This document shows positions 48,428 through 57,010 of a stretch of 64,000 nucleotides of DNA, in pieces (position 1 is the first letter of the stretch; each line of letters begins with the position of its first letter). The notes beneath the pieces were generated by a model. It was not told where the DNA came from and made no database searches. It saw only the letters and a program-made list of their open reading frames with translations. The stretch spans positions 62,001-126,000 of the forward strand of contig NZ_LMEY01000028.1 in the NCBI RefSeq assembly GCF_001426665.1, written 5' to 3'. The position numbers and the translations under genes are program-made. This DNA is from Rhizobium sp. Root1334 (GTDB lineage: Bacteria; Pseudomonadota; Alphaproteobacteria; Rhizobiales; Rhizobiaceae).

Positions 48428-49345
48428 ATGCAGTTCAACGAACCCTTTTCGCTTCAGCGCCGTAACCCGAAGGGTGGAACCGCGCCCCTCACCCGCTGGG
48501 GCTTCAAGAACGAAACCGATCCGTTGACCGACGTGCTGCTCGGATCGCCGGCGCATCTGCGGCATCTCTCCACCAGCTCGCTGTCGCGCAAACACCTGCG
48601 CGAGGCACCCTGCAACATCCAGGTGGCGCAATCGCAGCACAAGGAACTGGTGTCAGCCTATGAGCATTTCGGCGTGAAAATTCACTGGCACGAGCCGACG
48701 CCGGAACTGCCGATGCAGGTCTATTCACGCGATTCGAGCGTCATGACCCCCTATGGGGCCATCATCACCGCCATGGCCAACTGGTGGCGGCGCGGCGAAA
48801 ACTATGCGGCCATCCGCACCTATGAAAAACTCGGCATCCCGATCTACGACATGGTGACGGCCGGCACCTTCGAAGGTGGCGACTTCAACGTCATCGAGGA
48901 TGGTTGCGTGTTGATCGGTTGCGGCGGCGCCCGCACCCAGGAGGAAGGCGCCCGCCAAGTTGAAGACTGGTTCAAGAAGGAAGGCTGGGAAACGCGCCTT
49001 GCCTTCATCGACGAATACTACGTCCATATCGACCTGATGGTCGTGCCCATCGCGCCGAAACTGACGGCCGTGTGCCTTGCCTGCACGGAACCAGGCATCA
49101 TCGACTGGCTGAAGGCCAAGGGCCACGAGATCATCGACGTTCCCTTCCAGGATACGATGGCGCTCGGCTGCAATTTCATGTCGCTGGGCCGCGACCGCGT
49201 TATCGCACCGACGTCATCGAAAACCCTGATCGAAAAACTGCGCGCCCGCGGCTTCGAGGTCGCTGCCATCGACATGAGTGAAATCTCCAAAACCGGTGGC
49301 GGCATTCACTGCATGGCGCAGGCTCTGGTGAGGGAAGCGGCGTAA
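48428..49345 (+). CDS. Dimethylargininase/arginine deiminase-family hydrolase
   Basis: A 305-residue protein of the amidinotransferase/DDAH superfamily (five-bladed propeller). The substrate-binding region is VYSRDSSVMTPYGAIIT, the acidic pair is in TFEGGDFNVIEDG, the catalytic His is in EYYVHIDLMVV and the nucleophile is C295 in TGGGIHCMAQAL. Members hydrolyse or transfer amidino groups of arginine-type compounds. With the upstream amidohydrolase it may split an N-acyl or free guanidino compound; substrate not proven. No outer gene follows; a palindromic element comes 10 bp later. Confidence 0.85.
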   Translation: MQFNEPFSLQRRNPKGGTAPLTRWGFKNETDPLTDVLLGSPAHLRHLSTSSLSRKHLREAPCNIQVAQSQHKELVSAYEHFGVKIHWHEPTPELPMQVYSRDSSVMTPYGAIITAMANWWRRGENYAAIRTYEKLGIPIYDMVTAGTFEGGDFNVIEDGCVLIGCGGARTQEEGARQVEDWFKKEGWETRLAFIDEYYVHIDLMVVPIAPKLTAVCLACTEPGIIDWLKAKGHEIIDVPFQDTMALGCNFMSLGRDRVIAPTSSKTLIEKLRARGFEVAAIDMSEISKTGGGIHCMAQALVREAA

Positions 49346-49355
49346 AACCGTCGCT

Positions 49356-49493
49356 CGTCTCCCCATCGGGGAGAAGGGGGGCCGAAGGGACGGATGAGGG
49401 GGCGAAGCCATTCATTGACGAGTTTGCCGAACCGCCCCCTCATCGCCTCACTCCGTTCGGCACTCCCCCCCGCTGAGGAGAAGGAGAAGAGGT
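49356..49493. repeat. Composite palindromic intergenic element
   Basis: A hairpin module CTCCCC/GGGGAG at about 49359-49373 is followed by arms GATGAGGGGGCG (49393-49404) and CGCCCCCTCATC (49433-49444), then a GAGGAGAAGGAGAAG tail. The same modular order is seen in the element at 54034-54232. It sits in the 275-bp gap after the DDAH-like gene and may terminate transcription. Confidence 0.75.
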
Positions 49494-49620
49494 CCGAACC
49501 GGCCAAAATGCCAGGCGGAATTGCTCTTCTAACCGACTGACAATGGAGTTGCAGGGCTTTCTCCAGCCCCACCAAACCCGCTAAGGTTCCCGGCGATTCG
49601 AGGAGCATCCGGACCCAAGC

Positions 49621-50796
49621 ATGACAGACCTGAACAGACGTTTTCCCTGCATTCCCGATATGGAGAAGGCCGCAGCGCGACGCATGCCGGGGTTCGTGCA
49701 TGACTATCTGATCGGCGGCCTTGGCCGGGAAAGCAACGTCCGGCGCAACGTCGAAAGCTTCGACACCATCGAGTTGATGCCGCGCTATCTCTCGGAAGCC
49801 CCTTCGCCGGATCTGGGCGTCACCCTGTTCGGAAAACGTTTCGACGCGCCATTCGGCGTCGCTCCGCTGGGGCTCGCTGGCCTGCTCTGGCCCGGCTGCG
49901 AAGTGCCGCTGGCTGAAGCGGCCAAGGCCCATAATATCCCGCATGTGCTCTCTACATTTGCCAACCGTTCCATGGAAACCATCGGCCCTATTACCGGCGA
50001 CAATGGCTGGTTCCAGTTCTATCCGCCAAACGATCTCGCGATGGAAGCCGACATGATCGCCCGGGCGGCGCGGTCCGGCTATCAGACGTTGGTACTCACC
50101 GTCGACATCCCCGCCCCCACCCGCCGTGAGCGCGACATCCGCAACGGCATGTCCGTGCCGCCTATCCTCGATCTGAAGACGATGTTCCAGATCGCCACGC
50201 ATCCGCATTGGGCAAGCCATGTGCTGCGCCACGGCATTCCCGACTTCGAAAACCTGTCGCCCTATTATCCGAAGGGTTCGTCGTTGAAGCAGTCGGCGGA
50301 ATTCGTCGGCCGTGTCATGACCGGCCACCTGGGTGCAGAGCGTGTCCGCAGCATCCGCGATGCTTGGAAAGGCAAGCTCCTGATCAAGGGCGTGCTCGAT
50401 GTTTCGGAAGCGCAGGCCTATCTGGAGATGGGTGCCGACGGTCTGATCGTCTCCAATCACGGTGGCCGTCAGCTCGATGCCGCCCCCACCGCCGTCTCCG
50501 TTCTGCCCACTATCCGCCGTGCGTTGGGCCCCGATGCTTTGATCGCCGCCGATGGCGGTATCCGCTCCGGTCTCGATGTCGCCCGCCTGCTGGCGCTCGG
50601 CGCCGATTTCGTCCTGATCGGCCGCCCGTTCGTCTATGCCAGCGCCGCAATGGGCGCTCCGGGTGGCGATCATCTGATTGATATCCTCAAGGCCGAACTC
50701 TCCAGCACGATGGCCCAGCTCGGCTGCCGGACGGTTGCGGAGTTGTCGTCCTTCCTCCATGCTCCCACCCAGAATTATGGAAGACACCAGCCATGA
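49621..50796 (+). CDS. FMN-dependent L-2-hydroxyacid oxidase/dehydrogenase
   Basis: A 391-residue TIM-barrel enzyme of the lactate/glycolate oxidase family. FMN and substrate motifs are APLGLAGLLWPGCEVPLAEA, LTVDIPAPTRRERDIRNG, the catalytic H280 with adjacent Arg in SNHGGRQLD, and the phosphate site ADGGIRSGLDVARLLALG. It oxidises L-2-hydroxy acids such as lactate, mandelate or glycolate, with an acceptor that may be oxygen or quinone. The stop overlaps the next gene by 4 bp. Confidence 0.87.
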   Translation: MTDLNRRFPCIPDMEKAAARRMPGFVHDYLIGGLGRESNVRRNVESFDTIELMPRYLSEAPSPDLGVTLFGKRFDAPFGVAPLGLAGLLWPGCEVPLAEAAKAHNIPHVLSTFANRSMETIGPITGDNGWFQFYPPNDLAMEADMIARAARSGYQTLVLTVDIPAPTRRERDIRNGMSVPPILDLKTMFQIATHPHWASHVLRHGIPDFENLSPYYPKGSSLKQSAEFVGRVMTGHLGAERVRSIRDAWKGKLLIKGVLDVSEAQAYLEMGADGLIVSNHGGRQLDAAPTAVSVLPTIRRALGPDALIAADGGIRSGLDVARLLALGADFVLIGRPFVYASAAMGAPGGDHLIDILKAELSSTMAQLGCRTVAELSSFLHAPTQNYGRHQP

Positions 50797-52172
50797 CCGT
50801 CATCGATAACCTGATCGAAGCTCTTGGCACGGATGTGGTGCTCACCGGCGATGCCATTGGCGGCCGCTACCGCAGCGATGCCAGTGGCACCGGCAAGTTC
50901 CTGCCGCTCGCCGTACTGCGTCCAGCAAGCACCGAGCAGGTCGCAGCAGCGCTCGCCATCTGCGATCGCCACCACCAGCCTGTCGTGCCGCAGGGCGGCC
51001 TGACCGGTCTTGCCGGCGGTGCCAATGCACGCTCGGGCGATATCGCGATTTCACTGGAACGCATGTCCGGTGTCGAGGATATCGATACGGCTGCCGGCAC
51101 CATGACGGTTCTGGCCGGCACACCTTTGGAAGTGGCGCAACTGGTCGCCGAAACCGCCGGGTTCCTGTTGCCGATCGATCTCGGCGCCCGCGGCTCCTGC
51201 CAGATCGGCGGCAATATCTCCACCAATGCCGGCGGCATCCGCGTCATCCGCCATGGCGTCACCCGCGACAACGTGCTCGGCGTTGAGGCCGTGCTGGCTG
51301 ATGGCACCGTGCTGTCGTCGCTCAACCGGATGACCAAGAACAATACAGGCTACGATCTGCGCCAGCTGTTCATCGGTTCGGAAGGCACTTTGGGGATCGT
51401 TACCCGCGCCGTGCTGCGGCTACGGCCCCTTCCCGCTGCCCGCCTGACGGCACTGTGCGCCATCGAAAATTACGACCAAGTCGTCACGTTGCTGAAATCC
51501 GCGCAACGCGGGTTGCCCGGCCTGTCAGCCTTCGAGGCGATGTGGCAAAGCTATTTCCGCTTCAATGCCGAAGCACTCAACCTGACGTTCTTCGACAGGG
51601 CCTATCCGTTTTTTGTCATCATCGAGCAGGATGTCGATGGCAGCGACGAAGACAAGGAGCGTTTCGAAACCTTCCTCGGTCAGGCCTTTGAGAATGGCCT
51701 CGTCACCGATGCGCTGGTCGCCCAGTCGGAAAAGGAAGCCCGCGCTTTCTGGTCGGTGCGCGAGGGGCACATGATGGATCAACTCCTGCCCGGCCTGATC
51801 AATCTCGACGTCAGCCTGCCGGTCGGCCAGCTCGATGCTTTCGCCGGCGATTGCGAAAAAGCCCTGCTTGCCCGCTTTCCGGCCGCCCATGTGTCGTTCT
51901 TCGGCCATGTCGGTGACAGCAATCTGCACGTAGCCATCGGCGTCGAGACCCCAAGCGAACACGACCTGCACGAAATCGACGCCATCGCCTATGATCTCGT
52001 CCGCACATACAAAGGCTCGATCTCCGCCGAACACGGTATCGGCACGCTGAAGCGCGATTTCCTCGACCATTCGCGCAGCGAAGAAGAGATCGGCGTCATG
52101 CGCCGGATCAAGGCCGCGCTCGATCCCAACGGCATCATGAATCCCGGCAAGGTCATCCCGCCACCACGATAG
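50793..52172 (+). CDS. FAD-linked D-2-hydroxyacid dehydrogenase (GlcD-like)
   Basis: A 459-residue VAO-fold flavoprotein. FAD-binding motifs are PVVPQGGLTGLAGGANARSG (about 68-87) and SCQIGGNISTNAGGIRVIRH; the C-terminal FAD-linked oxidase domain spans about 195-455, with HVGDSNLHVA and SAEHGIGTLKRDFL as the metal/substrate parts. The pairing with an L-2-hydroxyacid oxidase in a 4-bp overlapping unit suggests both enantiomers of a hydroxy acid are oxidised. Confidence 0.87.
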   Translation: MTVIDNLIEALGTDVVLTGDAIGGRYRSDASGTGKFLPLAVLRPASTEQVAAALAICDRHHQPVVPQGGLTGLAGGANARSGDIAISLERMSGVEDIDTAAGTMTVLAGTPLEVAQLVAETAGFLLPIDLGARGSCQIGGNISTNAGGIRVIRHGVTRDNVLGVEAVLADGTVLSSLNRMTKNNTGYDLRQLFIGSEGTLGIVTRAVLRLRPLPAARLTALCAIENYDQVVTLLKSAQRGLPGLSAFEAMWQSYFRFNAEALNLTFFDRAYPFFVIIEQDVDGSDEDKERFETFLGQAFENGLVTDALVAQSEKEARAFWSVREGHMMDQLLPGLINLDVSLPVGQLDAFAGDCEKALLARFPAAHVSFFGHVGDSNLHVAIGVETPSEHDLHEIDAIAYDLVRTYKGSISAEHGIGTLKRDFLDHSRSEEEIGVMRRIKAALDPNGIMNPGKVIPPPR

Positions 52173-52280
52173 CAGGGAGACAGATCCGGCGATATGTGGC
52201 CTTGCAGCATAGCAAAAGCTGGCATTACCGGCTGATCTCGGCGAAGATGGCCGATCCGAAAACCGGACCGGGAGAACACC

Positions 52281-54026
52281 ATGCTGCCTCACCCCCGTAC
52301 CGGCGCGATTGCCGCGCTTATCGTTTCCATCGCCCTCTTGCCGCTGTCGCCGGTGCTCGCCGCCGCGCCCGAGCCTGTCAAGGCCGAGCATGGCATGGTT
52401 GTCACCGCCCAGCATCTCGCCTCCGAAGTCGGCGTCGAGGTGTTGAAGAAAGGCGGTAACGCCGTCGATGCGGCGGTTGCCGTCGGTTATGCGCTGGCCG
52501 TCGTCTATCCCACCGCCGGTAATATCGGCGGCGGCGGCTTCATGACCATCCGGCTGAAGGACGGCAAGACCACGTTCCTCGACTTCCGCGAACGCGCGCC
52601 GCTGGCGTCCACCAAGACCATGTATCTCGATGACAAGGGCGAGATCGTCAAAGGCGCCAGCACCGCAGGCTATCTGGCAGTCGGCGTTCCCGGCTCGGTC
52701 ATGGGCTTTGAGACGGCCCGTGAAAAATACGGCACGCTGGCACGGCAGGACCTGCTGGCGCCTGCCATCCGCTTTGCCAAGGATGGCTTTGTGCTCGATC
52801 AGGGCGATGTCGCCTCGCTGCAAAATGGCGCCAAGAAACTCTCCAAGGACAAGGCGGCGGCCGCGATCTTCCTCAAGCCGGATGGAAAGACCTTTTCGAT
52901 CGGCGAAACCCTGGTCCAGCCGGAACTGGCCGCAAGCCTGACCAGCATTTCGGAAAAGGGCACGGATGCCTTCTACAAGGGCGCGATTGCCGACAATATC
53001 GTCAAGGCGAGCGCTGCGTCCGGCGGCATTCTCGCAAAAACTGATTTCGAGCAATATACGGTGCGCGAACTCAAACCGGTGACCTGCAATTATCGCGGTT
53101 ACGAGATCGCCTCCTCGCCACCGCCAAGTTCCGGCGGCGTCATCATCTGCGAAATCCTCAATGTGCTGGAAGGCTACCCGCTATCCTATCTCGGCTATGG
53201 TTCCGCCGAGACCGTGCATGCCATGGTCGAGGCGATGCGTCACGCCTATGTCGATCGCAACTCGGCACTCGGCGATCCGGACTTTGTCGAAAACCCCGTC
53301 GAAAAACTCACCGACAAGGCCTATGCCAAGGAAATCCGCGCCAAGATCAATCCGTTCAAGGCCGGAATTTCAAAGAACCTGATGCCGAAGGGCATGGGCG
53401 AAAGCACCGAGACGACGCATTATTCGATCATCGACCATGACGGCAACGCGGTTGCGGTCACCTATACGTTGAACGGCTCGTTTGGCGCCGGCGTCGTGGC
53501 GCCCGGAACCGGCATCCTGCTGAACAACGAGATGGACGACTTCACCTCCAAGCCGGGATCGCCCAATCTCTACGGCCTGGTCCAGGGTGAAGCCAATGCG
53601 ATCGCGCCGAAGAAAACGCCGCTCTCGTCGATGAGCCCGACGGTCATTTCCAAGGATGGCAAGCCGTTCATGATCATCGGCAGCCCCGGCGGGGCGCGCA
53701 TCATCACCATCACGCTGGAAGCGATCATCAACGTCATCGACCATGGCATGAGCATTCAGGAAGCCATCGACGCACCGCGCATCCATCACCAATGGCTGCC
53801 CGACAAAGTCTACATGGAGCCCTTCGCGCTGTCGTCCGATACGCTGAAGCTCCTGACCGAGATGGGCCATGATGTCGCTATCGATCCAAGTTGGACCATC
53901 TGGGGCCAGGCAGCCGGCATCCTCGTCGGGGGTAAGAATCTGGCCGAGATCGAGGAAGGCGGCGGCGCCCGCTACAATGGCGCCATGGACAGCCGTGCGG
54001 CCTCGGGGGCGGCGCGGGGATATTGA
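52281..54026 (+). CDS. ggt: Gamma-glutamyltransferase
   Basis: A 581-residue N-terminal-nucleophile hydrolase. A signal peptide covers about residues 1-28 (SIALLPLSPVLAAAPEPVKA). Self-cleavage is expected between E377 and T378, so that T378 (TTHYSII) becomes the nucleophile of the small subunit. The large subunit holds VAVGYALAVVYPTAGNIGGG. Periplasmic enzyme that cleaves glutathione and other gamma-glutamyl compounds. It has a 108-bp gap from the hydroxyacid unit and may be separate. Confidence 0.93.
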   Translation: MLPHPRTGAIAALIVSIALLPLSPVLAAAPEPVKAEHGMVVTAQHLASEVGVEVLKKGGNAVDAAVAVGYALAVVYPTAGNIGGGGFMTIRLKDGKTTFLDFRERAPLASTKTMYLDDKGEIVKGASTAGYLAVGVPGSVMGFETAREKYGTLARQDLLAPAIRFAKDGFVLDQGDVASLQNGAKKLSKDKAAAAIFLKPDGKTFSIGETLVQPELAASLTSISEKGTDAFYKGAIADNIVKASAASGGILAKTDFEQYTVRELKPVTCNYRGYEIASSPPPSSGGVIICEILNVLEGYPLSYLGYGSAETVHAMVEAMRHAYVDRNSALGDPDFVENPVEKLTDKAYAKEIRAKINPFKAGISKNLMPKGMGESTETTHYSIIDHDGNAVAVTYTLNGSFGAGVVAPGTGILLNNEMDDFTSKPGSPNLYGLVQGEANAIAPKKTPLSSMSPTVISKDGKPFMIIGSPGGARIITITLEAIINVIDHGMSIQEAIDAPRIHHQWLPDKVYMEPFALSSDTLKLLTEMGHDVAIDPSWTIWGQAAGILVGGKNLAEIEEGGGARYNGAMDSRAASGAARGY

Positions 54027-54033
54027 GGAGTTT

Positions 54034-54232
54034 CACCCTCCCCTTGCGGGGAGGGTCGGCACACAGTGCCGGGTTGGGGTGATCCAGTATGCACTTCCTC
54101 TTCTCCCCAGCCGGGAGAAGTGCCGAGTGAAACGAGGCGATGAGGGGGCTTCGGCGAAGCCGGAGCTCCATGAACATTCCTGCGTCCCCCTCATCCGGCG
54201 TTGCTTCTCCCCAGCGAGGAGAAGAGGACCAA
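54034..54232. repeat. Composite palindromic intergenic element
   Basis: It starts with arms ACCCTCCCC and GGGGAGGGT (54035-54056), then has CTTCTCCC...GGGAGAAG hairpins near both ends and a central pair GATGAGGGGG / CCCCCTCATC. The order of modules matches the element at 49356-49493, and the first hairpin resembles the arms at 43337. It lies between convergent ggt and hydrolase genes, where it can end transcripts from both sides. Confidence 0.75.
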
Positions 54233-54238
54233 TCGCTT

Positions 54239-54838
54239 TCACTCCAAAAACCGCTTGATTGCCTCGACCTCGTTCGAGCGGATGTCGTGGCCGCCGGTGT
54301 GCCATTCGGTTTCCACGATCGCTTTCTGAGCCGCGAAATAGTCGGCAAGGGCCTGGGTCAATGGGGCCGGGCAGATCGGATCACGCTGGCCGGCAGTGAT
54401 CAGGATCTTCTTGCCGGCCAGCGCCGCATTGTCCTTCGGCTTGAAGGGAATGAGCGGATGCAGCAGGATCGCCTTGTCAAACAGGTTCGTCTCGATCAGC
54501 AGGTTGGCGAGGATGTTGGCGCCGTTGGAAAAGCCAAGGCCGATGATCTCGGAGGCCTGGTGCTCCTGCGCCAACGCGCTGACAAACCCCGCCATCTTCC
54601 CGGTCGCCCTGGAAAGATCGTCCATGTCGTAGACACCTTCGCCGGTGCGGCGAAAGAAGCGAGCCGCCCCGTGTTCGGATACGTCGCCACGTGGCGAGAC
54701 GATCGTCGCATCCGGCAGCAGGTCGCCGCCGAAGTCGAAAAACTGCCGCTCGTCGCCACCGGTTCCGTGGAAGACGAAGAAGATCGGTTTCCCGGGTGCA
54801 CCGCTCTTTAGCCGGTGTACATAGCCATAATCGGTCAT
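54239..54838 (-). CDS. MhqD-like alpha/beta hydrolase
   Basis: A 199-residue carboxylesterase/phospholipase-type alpha/beta hydrolase. Nucleophile S104 (GLGFSNGANI), D154 (AGQRDPICP) and H185 (HTGGHDI) form the triad; the oxyanion region is VFHGTGGDE. It follows the ring-cleavage-like gene by 12 bp in one transcript, the order of the mhqO/mhqD genes for hydroquinone or quinone stress. Exact substrate is inferred. Confidence 0.85.
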   Translation of the reverse strand: MTDYGYVHRLKSGAPGKPIFFVFHGTGGDERQFFDFGGDLLPDATIVSPRGDVSEHGAARFFRRTGEGVYDMDDLSRATGKMAGFVSALAQEHQASEIIGLGFSNGANILANLLIETNLFDKAILLHPLIPFKPKDNAALAGKKILITAGQRDPICPAPLTQALADYFAAQKAIVETEWHTGGHDIRSNEVEAIKRFLE

Positions 54839-54850
54839 GATATCTCTCCG

Positions 54851-55783
54851 TTAGCCTTCCAGCTTCTGCAAATGCTGCTCGAGGATCGGCCGCAAGTGCT
54901 TGTGTTGCTGCGGCAACTTCAATGCTTCGCCCAGATGCGCAGTATCCTCGTCGCGGTTGAAACCGGGTTCATTGGTGGCGATCTCGAACAGAACACCACC
55001 CGGCGTGCGGAAATAGATCGCCCAGAAATAGTCGCGGTCGATCACCGGCGTGACATGATAGCCCGTATCCATCAGCGCCTTGCGCACTTCCAACTGCTTT
55101 TCCCGATTCTCGACCGAAAAGGCGACATGGTGCACCGAGCCTGCGCCCTGCAGGCCGCGTTGAATGTTCGGCATGGTTTCGAGATCGATGAAACCAGCTC
55201 CATTGCCGCCAGGCACAATCAGTCGGGTGACGCCATCTTTGGCATCCAGCGTCTCGTAACCCATGAACTTCAGCAGTTCTGCTGTCGCTCCTTCGTCACG
55301 AAGGCGCATGGCAACCGAGTGAAAACCGCGGATCGCATGATCTTCGGAAACACCGTTGGCAGTCCAGACCGGGCGGTTGTCGTCGCGGACCTCCACGAGC
55401 GCAAAACCGTCGCCATCCGGACCGGCAAAGTTCAGGCGCTTTTCACCAAAGATCTCTTCTGTCTTGAGCCCTGAAACGCCGCGCTGAGACAGCCGGTCGC
55501 TCCAAAAGCCAAGCGAGCCTTCAGGGACGGAAAACACAGTGGTACCCACTTCGCCGGTTCCGGGACGGCCCGGCCCCATGTCCGGGAACGGGAAATAGGT
55601 CATCACCGATCCGGGTGCGCCGGTCTCGTCGCCGTAATAGAGATGATAGACATCCGGCGAATCGAAGTTGACGGTCTTCTTGACGCGGCGCAGGCCGAGC
55701 GTATCGGTGAAAAACTGGTTGTTGGTCCGGGCGTCTGCCGCCATCGAGGTGACGTGGTGCAGTCCCTTGATCTGGGTAAGCAT
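54851..55783 (-). CDS. MhqO-like VOC ring-cleaving dioxygenase
   Basis: A 310-residue protein with two VOC modules. It starts LTQIKGLHHVTSMAADARTN, with the first metal His, and contains GSVHHVAFSVENREKQLEVR with the second; the Glu ligand is likely in PGGVLFEIATNEPGF. Members cleave hydroquinones or catechols. First gene of the pair with the hydrolase. No MarR-type regulator gene lies next to it. Confidence 0.85.
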   Translation of the reverse strand: MLTQIKGLHHVTSMAADARTNNQFFTDTLGLRRVKKTVNFDSPDVYHLYYGDETGAPGSVMTYFPFPDMGPGRPGTGEVGTTVFSVPEGSLGFWSDRLSQRGVSGLKTEEIFGEKRLNFAGPDGDGFALVEVRDDNRPVWTANGVSEDHAIRGFHSVAMRLRDEGATAELLKFMGYETLDAKDGVTRLIVPGGNGAGFIDLETMPNIQRGLQGAGSVHHVAFSVENREKQLEVRKALMDTGYHVTPVIDRDYFWAIYFRTPGGVLFEIATNEPGFNRDEDTAHLGEALKLPQQHKHLRPILEQHLQKLEG

Positions 55784-56018
55784 GATCTGATCCCTTTCTG
55801 CCCGCGTTGGGGCTTCGTCTCGCAGACATAGATGTGCCTATTTCGCCAGCAGCGATAGACGCGCAGGTCTGGACGCATTGTCTCCAACTGTTGAACAGTG
55901 GAAAATCACTGTTCAAGGAAAGCGAGTCGCCAGATGGCGCGTGCAATTATCGAAAGTGCGGGAAGAAGAAAGAAATACAACCTAATGGATTATCGAAAGT
56001 AACAAGAAAAACTAAAAG

Positions 56019-56047
56019 TTGACAATCAGGAAAGGACGACCTATATC
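56019..56047 (+). promoter_or_regulatory. Strong sigma-70-type promoter of cspA with long leader
   Basis: TTGACA at 56019 and TATATC at 56042 are 17 bp apart, near consensus. A start point near 56054 leaves a leader of about 140 nt before the cspA ATG, the kind of long 5' leader that controls cold-shock mRNA by folding. The rest of the gap (55784-56018) shows nothing recognisable. Confidence 0.65.
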
Positions 56048-56193
56048 AACGTTCATCGATAGTTGTTTGACTGATATTTGTTTCTGCCCGCGTTTGCCGC
56101 GTCTCTGACGAACTTCCCCCTTCAAAAATCGAGACTACTGATCGCCGTGCGTCGTACGGTGATGGATACATGTTGCTATTGAAAGGGTTCGTT

Positions 56194-56403
56194 ATGACCA
56201 CTGGCACAGTTAAATGGTTCAATTCCACCAAAGGCTTCGGCTTCATTCAGCCTGACAACGGCGGTCCGGACGTTTTCGTCCACATCTCCGCTGTCGAGCG
56301 GGCTGGCATGCGCGAAATCGTCGAAGGCCAGAAGATCGGCTACGAGATGGAACGCGATAACAAGTCGGGCAAAATGTCCGCTTGCCAGCTTCAGGCTGCT
56401 TAA
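56194..56403 (+). CDS. cspA: Cold-shock-domain protein
   Basis: A 69-residue single cold-shock domain. RNP1 (KGFGFIQP, about 13-20) and RNP2 (DVFVHIS, about 26-32) are both present with the usual N-terminus [10 protein letters not shown]. It binds single-stranded RNA and DNA and melts mRNA structure. The ATG at 56194 is used with AAAGG upstream; the frame begins at 56170. Typical rhizobial CspA length and sequence; a terminator follows at 56471. Confidence 0.95.
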   Translation: MTTGTVKWFNSTKGFGFIQPDNGGPDVFVHISAVERAGMREIVEGQKIGYEMERDNKSGKMSACQLQAA

Positions 56404-56470
56404 ATCGGATTGCCCCTCTCCGGTGACCACGGATGTACTGGCACCGTTGACGAGGCAAAATCCAATGGAA

Positions 56471-56498
56471 GGTCAGGCAATGCGCCTGGCCTTTTTTC
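56471..56498 (+). terminator. Rho-independent terminator after cspA
   Basis: Arms GGTCAGGC and GCCTGGCC, with one G-T pair, around AATGC, followed directly by a run of six T. It ends the cspA transcript and lies upstream of the TTG start chosen for the next gene. Confidence 0.8.
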
Positions 56499-56580
56499 TT
56501 GGCCAAACGGCCAATTTGCGCACCGCATTCGACAGAACGATCTGGACGAGACGCCGGTGCGACAGCACCAGGATATCATT

Positions 56581-56796
56581 TTGACCGAGAATTCGACCAA
56601 GGCCCGCGACCAGGCGGAAACGGCATTCAGCCGTACACAGACCCAGTTCATGGCCCGCAACCGGACAATTTCAGAGATCGATGCCGTTGCGGCCGAGCGT
56701 GATGCAAAGACACAGCGGCTGCGCGAATTGCGGCTGGAAAAGGAAGCTGCGGCAACCGCCAAGGCCGCCGCAGAACGGAAACCTGCAAAACGCTGA
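56581..56796 (+). CDS. Small charged coiled-coil-like protein, TTG start
   Basis: A 71-residue protein starting LTENSTKARDQAETAFSRTQ (TTG read as Met). AGGA lies 7 nt upstream. The frame is open from an ATG at 56410, but that would pass through the cspA terminator. The rest is rich in Ala, Glu, Lys and Arg and is probably helical (SEIDAVAAERDAKTQRLREL). Similar small proteins follow cspA in several rhizobia (recalled, not searched). No function known. Confidence 0.65.
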   Translation: MTENSTKARDQAETAFSRTQTQFMARNRTISEIDAVAAERDAKTQRLRELRLEKEAAATAKAAAERKPAKR

Positions 56797-57010
56797 CTGT
56801 TTAGCGTGATTTCCCAGCCACCATATGGCTGTTATTATTCAGTCTTGGTGAAATAGGACGGAAAAGACGGCAGCCTATCTATTTTTTTGGCGCTTCCACT
56901 CTATCTTGGGAAGGCACAAAATGCGAAACGACACATATGTCGACGGCAAGGCGACCATTTGTCCCGGCCATTCCCGACCCAGATAATACAACAGACAAGG
57001 ACAAAGAAGA

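Noticed and set aside
56410-56580. Upstream ATG for the small gene after cspA
   Set aside because: The extension would translate through the cspA terminator hairpin and T-run, and has a composition unlike the rest of the protein. The TTG at 56581 has a good ribosome binding site.
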